A stretch of DNA of 9,781 nt from NCBI GenBank assembly GCA_036517755.1, contig DATDUH010000024.1:1-9781 (forward strand). Reading direction: 5' to 3'. The translations under genes were made by a program, and so were the position numbers. The notes under the pieces were generated by a model. It saw only the letters and a list, made by a program, of their open reading frames with translations, made no database searches and had not been told where the DNA came from. The stretch is from JACOXB01 sp036517755 (GTDB taxonomy: Bacteria; Patescibacteriota; Minisyncoccia; UBA6257; Colwellbacteraceae). Each line of letters starts with the position of its first letter. Position 1 is the stretch's first letter. This document shows, in pieces, positions 1 through 3,685 of this stretch.

Positions 1-43
1 GGCCCTTCCCCTTGTTTTCTGGTTTTGGTAAAGTACTTTCGTC

Positions 44-117
<74 letters not shown>

Positions 118-122
118 CTATA

Positions 123-848
123 ATGTCCACCTCACTTATTCCTCGCCTTATTTACGAGGATCCTAATTTTATTGCCCTGGATAAACCGGCCGGCCTTTTG
201 GCCCACGCCAAAAGTTCGGGAGCTGATGAGCCGACATTGGTTGATTGGGTTATTAAGAGATATCCGGAAGTTAAAAAAGTAGGCGAGGTTTCGCTGCGAC
301 CCGGTATTGTCCACCGTCTTGATAGAGACACCTCCGGCATTATTTTAGTGGCTCGAAATCGGAAATATTTTGATTATCTGAAATGTCTTTTTCAAAACCG
401 CGAAATTAAAAAAACTTATCTAGCCCTAGTTCACGGTCGGGTGAAATTAAACAAAGGATTGATTGACCGGCCGATTAGTTTGAAATCAGGCACTATCCGC
501 CGGACTGCTTTTAAAGGCAGATCGCAAAGAGAGGCCGTGACCGAATACAAAGTCTTAAAAAGATTTAAAGATTTTAGTCTGGTTGAGGTTTATCCCCAAA
601 GCGGGCGGACCCACCAAATCAGAGTTCACCTAGCGGTTTTGGGGCACCCGGTAGTGGGTGATCGGGTCTACGGCTCGAAAAAAAGCGAGGTGCTGCTAGG
701 AGTTCGACGCCAGCTCCTCCACGCTTACTCGCTCGAATTTAGTCCCTCAGCCGGTCATCGATTGAGGCTCGCCGCCAATATGCCAGAGGATATGAGTAAG
801 ATCATCCGCTATCTCGAGAGGTTTGACCGAAAAGCCAAAAACCCATAG
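123..848 (+). CDS. RluA-family RNA pseudouridine synthase
   Basis: This 241-aa protein should isomerise specific uridines in rRNA or tRNA to pseudouridine. The hallmark HRLDxxTSG motif is at residues 64-72, with D67 as the catalytic aspartate by family analogy. The opening YEDPNFIALDKPAGLLAH (11-28) and the late GRTHQIRVHL (161-170) followed by GHPVVGDRVYG are typical of the family. There is no N-terminal S4 domain, so it resembles the short RluA form more than RluD, and the target base cannot be assigned. I chose ATG at 123 because the longer reading from GTG at 108 begins inside the tRNA, and because the family usually starts shortly before YED. No Shine-Dalgarno is visible: only 5 nt separate the ATG from the tRNA-Val 3' end. 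rplS follows after 10 nt, suggesting co-transcription. Confidence 0.93.
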   Translation: MSTSLIPRLIYEDPNFIALDKPAGLLAHAKSSGADEPTLVDWVIKRYPEVKKVGEVSLRPGIVHRLDRDTSGIILVARNRKYFDYLKCLFQNREIKKTYLALVHGRVKLNKGLIDRPISLKSGTIRRTAFKGRSQREAVTEYKVLKRFKDFSLVEVYPQSGRTHQIRVHLAVLGHPVVGDRVYGSKKSEVLLGVRRQLLHAYSLEFSPSAGHRLRLAANMPEDMSKIIRYLERFDRKAKNP

Positions 849-858
849 ACTCTTTTAG

Positions 859-1158
859 ATGATTAGCGAAGAGATCTTAAAACAGATTCGGCCTGGCACG
901 AGAGTGAAGGTTTATGAAAAAGGAGGCATGTTTGAGGGGTTGGTTCTCGCCCGAAAGCATGGAAGACAGGCTGGTGGCACTTTTACTGTCAGAGCCAAGC
1001 TGGCTGATGTCGGGGTCGAGAAGGTTTATCCTATTTATTCCCCGAATATTAAAAAGGTTGAGATTCTGGCTAAGCCACGGCGAAAAGTCAGACGGGCAAA
1101 ACTTTACTATCTTCGCAATCTTTCCGAGAAAAAAATTAGACAAAAACTCGGGGTTTAA
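859..1158 (+). CDS. rplS: 50S ribosomal protein bL19
   Basis: bL19 sits at the subunit interface of the large ribosomal subunit. The 99-aa product shows the family sequence in order: RPGTRVKVYEK (11-21), FEGLVLARK (25-33), the conserved TFTVR (41-45), VGVEKVYPIYSPNIKKVE (51-68) and RRAKLYYLRNL (78-88). Typical bacterial bL19 is about 115 aa. Here the loop between the first strand and FEG is several residues shorter and both ends are trimmed, in keeping with reduced ribosomal proteins in CPR genomes (inference). No Shine-Dalgarno precedes the ATG, which follows the pseudouridine synthase stop by 10 nt. The tRNA-Leu gene begins 10 nt after the stop with no terminator between, so rplS and the tRNA are probably on one transcript. 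Confidence 0.95.
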   Translation: MISEEILKQIRPGTRVKVYEKGGMFEGLVLARKHGRQAGGTFTVRAKLADVGVEKVYPIYSPNIKKVEILAKPRRKVRRAKLYYLRNLSEKKIRQKLGV

Positions 1159-1168
1159 AAAATAAAAT

Positions 1169-1251
1169 GCGCGGGTGGCGGAATGGTAGACGCGCTAGTT
1201 CGAGGGGCTAGTGGGAGCAATCCCGTGGAGGTTCAAGTCCTCTCCCGCGCA
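1169..1251 (+). tRNA. tRNA-Leu (anticodon GAG, apparent C33)
   Basis: An 83-nt class II tRNA. The acceptor stem is GCGCGGG 1169-1175 with CCCGCGC 1244-1250. The D arm is GCG-GAATGGTAGA-CGC (1178-1193). The anticodon stem is CTAGT 1195-1199 with GCTAG 1207-1211 (one T-G pair). The long variable arm is GGGA-GCAA-TCCC (1213-1224). The T arm is GGAGG-TTCAAGT-CCTCT (1227-1243), and the discriminator is A1251 as expected for leucine. The 7-nt anticodon loop is TCGAGGG, giving anticodon GAG at 1202-1204 and C at position 33, where U is almost universal. The frame that would restore U33 (anticodon CGA) destroys the stem, so GAG is preferred. CCA is not encoded (ACAA follows). Confidence 0.93.
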
Positions 1252-1305
1252 CAAATAAAATACGCCATCTATTGGCGTATTTTATTTGGGGGAGAGGACT
1301 TGAAC
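1231..1305. repeat. Inverted copy of tRNA-Leu 3' end around terminator
   Basis: The 16 nt at 1231-1246 (T loop, T stem and start of the acceptor 3' strand of tRNA-Leu) are exactly reverse-complementary to 1290-1305. Between these arms lie the 15-bp perfect terminator arms. The whole segment is therefore an almost continuous palindrome, interrupted only by GCGCAC on one side and GG on the other. If transcription continued past the terminator, the downstream arm could pair with the tRNA 3' half. Seen directly in the sequence; any function is unknown. Confidence 0.85.
1253..1287 (+). terminator. Symmetric intrinsic terminator after tRNA-Leu
   Basis: Perfect 15-bp inverted repeat with 5-nt loop: AAATAAAATACGCCA, TCTAT, TGGCGTATTTTATTT. 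It begins 1 nt after the tRNA discriminator base. The 3' arm is T-rich, and the A-rich 5' arm would make it work in either direction. It probably ends the rlu-rplS-tRNA-Leu transcript, possibly leakily given the structured segment downstream. Confidence 0.8.
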
Positions 1306-1414
1306 GGGAAAGGGGTCGGGAAAACGGGAGTTTTCCCGTGGCGGAGTTCACGAACCGCTGGGTTCGTGGGAGCGAATGAAAATGAGCGACGTGAAATTCC
1401 TCTCCCGCGCACCA
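1288..1414 (+). ncRNA. Candidate structured RNA with tRNA-Leu-like 3' end
   Basis: This stretch has no credible protein but is dense with pairing. A closing helix joins GGGAGAGGA (1290-1298) to TCCTCTCCC (1398-1406). Inside are an 8-bp hairpin (CGGGAAAA 1317-1324 with TTTTCCCG 1331-1338) and another (CACGAACC 1349-1356 with GGTTCGTG 1361-1368, loop GCTG). The 15 nt at 1398-1412 repeat the tRNA-Leu 3' end at 1238-1252 exactly, and here an encoded CCA follows the discriminator-like A1411, unlike the tRNA itself. An intrinsic terminator follows after 5 nt. This could be a tRNA-mimicking small RNA, an antisense RNA to tRNA-Leu, or a decayed tRNA-derived insertion. I know of no named family with this layout. 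The folding is seen; expression and function are inference. Confidence 0.45.
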
Positions 1415-1419
1415 AAAAT

Positions 1420-1449
1420 AAAACGCTCCGACCTAAATCGGGGCGTTTT
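1420..1449. terminator. Symmetric intrinsic terminator after candidate RNA
   Basis: AAAACGCTCCGA (1420-1431) pairs with TCGGGGCGTTTT (1438-1449), a 12-bp stem with one T-G pair and loop CCTAAA. The run of T after the GC core and the A-run before it make it potentially bidirectional. It closes the tRNA-Leu/candidate RNA region. Confidence 0.8.
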
Positions 1450-1486
1450 GCTTTATGTGTCTCTATACAACTCCACTATGCTTTGC

Positions 1487-1505
1487 TTGACAGGTAGAGT
1501 ATAAT
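1487..1505 (+). promoter_or_regulatory. Putative promoter of orphan gene
   Basis: A consensus -10 TATAAT lies at 1500-1505 and a consensus -35 TTGACA at 1487-1492, but they are only 7 bp apart instead of about 17. The hexamer at the usual distance (TATGCT, 1477-1482) is a poor -35. Either the -10 works with the weak upstream element, or the promoter lost about one helical turn. A transcript from here would carry a leader of about 135-140 nt. Confidence 0.4.
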
Positions 1506-1530
1506 ATACCACCATTACAGCAGTTAGAAA

Positions 1531-1613
1531 ATAGCACTTTTACACAGCTACTTGCTATATCCATTGTAGCTTTCAGGGAATAAATAAGCCTTGTTTGCTG
1601 AAAGCTGCAATGG
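1531..1613 (+). promoter_or_regulatory. Structured 5' leader of orphan gene
   Basis: The leader holds a strong hairpin: 1561-1576 pairs with 1598-1613 over 16 bp with a single G-U wobble, around a 21-nt loop. Just upstream a weaker 6-bp pairing joins ATAGCA (1531-1536) to TGCTAT (1553-1558). An alternative stem, TTTGCTG (1594-1600) with CAGCAAA (1616-1622), competes with the main hairpin. No T-run follows, so it is not an obvious terminator. It ends about 20 nt before the ribosome binding site. Function unknown; a cis-regulatory or RNA-stabilising role is inference. Confidence 0.5.
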
Positions 1614-1634
1614 GGCAGCAAATCCAACTCAAAA

Positions 1635-1642
1635 AAGGAGGG
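1635..1642 (+). promoter_or_regulatory. Strong Shine-Dalgarno (AAGGAGGG)
   Basis: A near-perfect anti-16S match 6 nt before the ATG at 1649, preceded by an A-run. It decides the start of the orphan gene, excluding the upstream in-frame start at 1595 that lies within the leader hairpin. It is by far the best ribosome binding site in the window; most neighbours have weak or no sites. Confidence 0.9.
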
Positions 1643-1648
1643 ACAGCT

Positions 1649-2284
1649 ATGCTTACGAAGCATGAAACTGCCTACCAGGTGACTGCGAGTTATATGGAGT
1701 TTTTGGTGACAGTCCTGAGGGTCCTGCCGCGTGACCTCGGGCCCGATGTCGTACGCGGTTGGACGCAGAACGGCGAGTCACTCGCCCGCGTTCTCCGCGA
1801 GGCGCTCATGCCGGACGGCAAGCTCGTCGGCCTGCCCGCCGAAGCCTCGGCGACGGCGGGCGACATCTACCCCCTCTCCGTGGACTACGGAATAAGCGTG
1901 GAGGATGCCTTGAAGGTTTGCCGTTACGAGTGGGCGAACAGCGACATCACCTCCGGCAACTTCCCGACCAATCGGGAGGGCGTGGTCATGGTCGTGGCGG
2001 AGATCATCCACTTTAACCGGCGCATCTCGAGCAACATGGCGCTCGAGGAGATCGACTCGAGGGGTATGAGGCCTCTCGAGCTCCTCGAACTCCTCGCCTT
2101 TGGCAAGATGTATCCCGAAGTCCAGCGTGAGTTTCCGGTCGTGGGGCTGGGTTCCGTCCAGCGGAGGGAAGGCAGTCGCTACGTTCCGTACCTCGGCAAG
2201 GACGATTCGGAGCTCGGCGTGGGCCTGAGCTGGTTCGAGGACCCTTGGCACGAGATCTGTCGGTTCGCGGCCGTCGGCAAGTAG
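1649..2284 (+). CDS. Orphan protein of unknown function, high-GC
   Basis: A 211-aa protein that I cannot assign to a characterised family. It appears soluble: no signal peptide or clear membrane segment. Visible blocks are YPLSVDYGISVEDALKVCRY (74-93), then WANSDITSGNFPTNREG (95-111), IIHFNRRISSNMALEEID (119-136), a leucine-rich helix (143-150), VQREFPVVGLGSV (158-170) and CRFAAVGK at the C terminus. From memory, similar proteins with an SVEDA...W.NSDIT...FP block followed by an IHFNR block recur, often in several copies, in candidate-phyla genomes as hypothetical proteins; this is recollection and not checked. Composition is striking: 1741-1860 contains 88 G/C of 120, far above neighbouring genes. 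It has its own promoter-like -10, structured leader, strong ribosome binding site and terminator, so it forms an independent cassette. It is possibly acquired, or under unusual selection. A long minus-strand reading frame here is a high-GC shadow. Confidence 0.85.
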   Translation: MLTKHETAYQVTASYMEFLVTVLRVLPRDLGPDVVRGWTQNGESLARVLREALMPDGKLVGLPAEASATAGDIYPLSVDYGISVEDALKVCRYEWANSDITSGNFPTNREGVVMVVAEIIHFNRRISSNMALEEIDSRGMRPLELLELLAFGKMYPEVQREFPVVGLGSVQRREGSRYVPYLGKDDSELGVGLSWFEDPWHEICRFAAVGK

Positions 2285-2285
2285 C

Positions 2286-2316
2286 CCTGTCTGCCGACAG
2301 GTAGGCGGCAGGCAGG
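2286..2316. repeat. Short palindromic repeat, CCTGYCTGCC type
   Basis: Starts 1 nt after the orphan gene stop. CCTGTC (2286-2291) pairs with GACAGG (2296-2301), while overlapping CTGCCG (2291-2296) can pair with CGGCAG (2306-2311), so two hairpins are mutually exclusive. The minus strand reads LPVGRQG in one frame. From memory, closely related CCTGCC/GGCAGG palindromes are dispersed in many CPR genomes and show up as LPAGRQ-like peptides. Family membership is inference. Confidence 0.6.
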
Positions 2317-2317
2317 T

Positions 2318-2364
2318 TCAAGGCCTTGAGGCTTGGGTTCCTGAATCCCTTGGGAACCCAAGCC
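2318..2364. repeat. Tandem palindromes in 3' tail of orphan gene
   Basis: A perfect 12-bp palindrome TCAAGGCCTTGA (2318-2329) is followed directly by an 11-bp hairpin, GGCTTGGGTTC (2330-2340) with GAACCCAAGCC (2354-2364), loop 13 nt. No T-run follows, so this is probably an RNA-stabilising 3' structure and not a terminator. Confidence 0.65.
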
Positions 2365-2378
2365 CCTCGGGATCGTTC

Positions 2379-2420
2379 GCCCTCGGCGTGGCAACATCGC
2401 GCCGAGGGCTTCTTCTTTTG
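2379..2420 (+). terminator. Intrinsic terminator of orphan gene
   Basis: Perfect 10-bp GC-rich stem GCCCTCGGCG (2379-2388) with CGCCGAGGGC (2400-2409), loop 11 nt, then TTCTTCTTTT (2410-2419). Classical Rho-independent terminator on the plus strand. Confidence 0.9.
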
Positions 2421-2459
2421 TGAATTAAATTATAGAATAAGAGTGGTTGTATAAATGCA

Positions 2460-2505
2460 TATAAAACAAAACGCCCAGACTTAAGTCTGGGCGTTTTGTT
2501 TTATA
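2460..2505. terminator. Perfect 46-bp palindrome, bidirectional terminator
   Basis: The two 23-nt arms meet at TTAA (2481-2484) with no spacer. The core is GCCCAGACTT/AAGTCTGGGC, flanked by AAAACAAAA on the left and TTTTGTTTT on the right, so an A/T-rich tract follows the GC core on either strand. It lies between convergent genes and overlaps the stop codon of the minus-strand 3D-domain gene, so it can end both transcripts. Confidence 0.88.
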
Positions 2506-2959
2506 AGATTTCGATTCGGGTTTGCCTGATACCGAACCGCAGCGCTTCATTAGCAGTCGGGAACCAGATATCTACTCGATTAGGATGCTTTCGGTTCATT
2601 CTATCTTCGATAACGAATACCTGATCACCGAAGAGATCGGGTATCTTGATTTCGGCACCGAGCGGCAGCCAATTAGCGGCTACTACTCCCGGCCGGACCT
2701 TTGTTCCTAATGCGGTAGTAAACGGGGTGTCGTCGGTTTCTTCGGCTCGAGACGAGTATCCAGTTACCTCTACCATAATAAACGACGGCTCTTCGGGTTC
2801 GCCTTTTACAATCGGACTTTGATTGACGAGCGCACTCGAAGACTCTTCGGGTTCGTCCCCGGTTCGAGTCGAGGCCGAACCAGTTACTCCGCCGATTATG
2901 CCCATTTTCAAGGTTCCCAGACTGATGAGTAGAAGCGCTGAGACGAGGTATCTACTCAT
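2501..2959 (-). CDS. Secreted 3D-domain (double-psi beta-barrel) protein
   Basis: A 152-aa exported protein. Residues 1-24 are a short positive start followed by a hydrophobic stretch (SALLLISLGTLKMGIIGG), a signal peptide or membrane anchor. Residues 25-60 are a polar, acidic linker. Residues 61-152 match the 3D domain named for three aspartates: VTGYSS...TDDTP (D76/D77), VFVIEDRM (D119) and VDIWF (D130), followed by the usual EALRFGIR...IEIL ending. The same fold occurs in MltA- and RlpA-type lytic transglycosylases and in Bacillus cell-wall proteins, so a peptidoglycan-related role outside the membrane is likely, though catalysis is not proven. It is monocistronic, divergent from recO, with its own promoter (3029-3057) and a structured leader. 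No Shine-Dalgarno lies at the usual distance from the ATG. The stop overlaps the palindromic terminator. Confidence 0.85.
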   Translation of the reverse strand: MSRYLVSALLLISLGTLKMGIIGGVTGSASTRTGDEPEESSSALVNQSPIVKGEPEEPSFIMVEVTGYSSRAEETDDTPFTTALGTKVRPGVVAANWLPLGAEIKIPDLFGDQVFVIEDRMNRKHPNRVDIWFPTANEALRFGIRQTRIEIL

Positions 2960-2965
2960 GATGTG

Positions 2966-3021
2966 GGGGAGTTTGACTCCCCTGGGCAGTAAAAAACTCC
3001 CTGTTATGGGAGCTTTACTGC
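2966..3021 (-). promoter_or_regulatory. Two-hairpin 5' leader of 3D-domain gene
   Basis: In the transcript, a first hairpin pairs GCAGTAAA (3021-3014) with TTTACTGC (2993-2986) and, inside, CTCCC with GGGAG. A second pairs GGGGAGT (2982-2976) with ACTCCCC (2972-2966) around loop CAA and ends 6 nt before the ATG. The only Shine-Dalgarno-like run (GGGGAG) is buried in the second stem. GGGAGT of the first hairpin (3001-2996) could instead pair with ACTCCC of the second (2972-2967), giving two exclusive folds. Regulation is inference. Confidence 0.5.
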
Positions 3022-3028
3022 TTATATT

Positions 3029-3057
3029 ATCTTAGGGCTTTCGGCTCGTTTTGTCAA
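3029..3057 (-). promoter_or_regulatory. Promoter of 3D-domain gene
   Basis: On the minus strand a perfect -35 TTGACA (3057-3052) is followed after exactly 17 bp by TAAGAT (3034-3029; 4 of 6 consensus bases). Overlapping GATAAT gives a better hexamer at 20-bp spacing. Transcription would start near 3022, just before the two leader hairpins. Confidence 0.65.
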
Positions 3058-3077
3058 CGGGCTGGGGATAAGGCGAG

Positions 3078-3123
3078 AGGGCTGAAAAATGGCCTAAATT
3101 AGGCCTAAAATAGCCCTAAAAGT
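3078..3123. repeat. 11-bp tandem repeats and nested palindrome upstream of recO
   Basis: Three 11-bp units run in tandem: GGCCTAAATTA (3091), GGCCTAAAATA (3102) and GCCCTAAAAGT (3113). They overlap a perfect inverted repeat, GGCCTAA (3091-3097) with TTAGGCC (3099-3105), and a flanking pair, AGGGCT (3078-3083) with AGCCCT (3112-3117). The TAAAAT at 3106-3111 or 3126-3131 could be the -10 of the recO operon, so the repeats may be operator sites. Binding is inference. Confidence 0.55.
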
Positions 3124-3139
3124 GTTAAAATAGGAGTCG

Positions 3140-3685
3140 ATGGTTGAATATTATACCGAGGCCATAGTACTCGGCCGGCGGCCTCAGGGAGAGCTTGATG
3201 AGCTCGTTACCCTCTACACCAAGGACCTGGGTAAGGTCGAGGCTTTTCTGAAGAGTAGTCGACGGCTTCTTTCGAAGCTTTCAGCTCATCTTTTGTTTGG
3301 TAATCTGGTTCAAGTGAGGATTGTTGAGAAAAACAGACTGCAGGTCGCTGATGTTTTGGGGGAGAAATCAAAAAGCGATCCCCCGGCCATCCTCAATTTC
3401 CTTAGCTTTCTTGATCAAGTTATTCCTTGGGGCGAGCCTGACCAGCCTCTTTGGCGCCTTATTAAAGAGGTAATTTCGCGTTCCGAGTTTAACGAAGAAA
3501 CCTACGAGAAAGTTTTAAATACTCTTGGATTTGGCGGCGAGGGGGCAGCCTGCTCGAGATGCGGCCGTAATCAAATTGTTTATTTTATCACGCCCGATGT
3601 AATATTTTTATGCGAGTCCTGTCGCACTGCCCTTGATGCATCGCTCGGAAACCGAAATGGAGTTTTTCGCCTCAAAAAGAAATAA
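3140..3685 (+). CDS. recO: DNA repair protein RecO (short form)
   Basis: RecO helps RecR load RecA onto SSB-coated single-stranded DNA in the RecFOR recombination pathway. The N-terminal OB-fold block EAIVLGRRPQGELDELVTLYTKDLGKVEAF (7-36) is typical of the family, followed by the basic KSSRRLLSKLSAHLLFG. A C-terminal zinc finger is formed by C138/C141 and C158/C161 (CSRC...CESC). At 181 aa it is shorter than the usual ~240 aa: the helical middle domain is reduced, which I take as CPR-style compaction. AGGAG at 3132-3136 precedes the ATG by only 3 nt, a tight spacing, but the start fits the family. It is the first gene of the operon and its end overlaps the next gene by 29 nt. Confidence 0.88.
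   Translation: MVEYYTEAIVLGRRPQGELDELVTLYTKDLGKVEAFLKSSRRLLSKLSAHLLFGNLVQVRIVEKNRLQVADVLGEKSKSDPPAILNFLSFLDQVIPWGEPDQPLWRLIKEVISRSEFNEETYEKVLNTLGFGGEGAACSRCGRNQIVYFITPDVIFLCESCRTALDASLGNRNGVFRLKKK

Noticed and set aside
119..124. TATAAT overlapping the pseudouridine synthase ATG
   Set aside because: A promoter here would start transcription after the start codon, no usable later start exists before the conserved YED block, and there is no -35 at the proper distance.
1238..1412. 15-bp direct repeat of the tRNA 3' end as att sites of an integrated element
   Set aside because: The copies are only 160 bp apart with no integrase or cargo between them; a tRNA-derived RNA or decayed copy fits better, although a relic of integration cannot be fully excluded.
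1183..1497. 104-aa open frame across tRNA-Leu and the structured segment
   Set aside because: It starts inside the tRNA, crosses two terminator hairpins and resembles no protein.
1595..1648. Extended N terminus of the orphan protein
   Set aside because: The start at 1595 lies in the leader hairpin without a ribosome binding site; AAGGAGGG places the start at 1649.
1778..2251. 157-aa minus-strand open frame opposite the orphan gene
   Set aside because: High GC suppresses stops on the opposite strand. There is no ribosome binding site, while the plus frame has a perfect one plus a terminator.
3091..3123. CRISPR array or replication iterons
   Set aside because: The 11-bp units are directly adjacent without spacers, and there is no cas or replication gene nearby.
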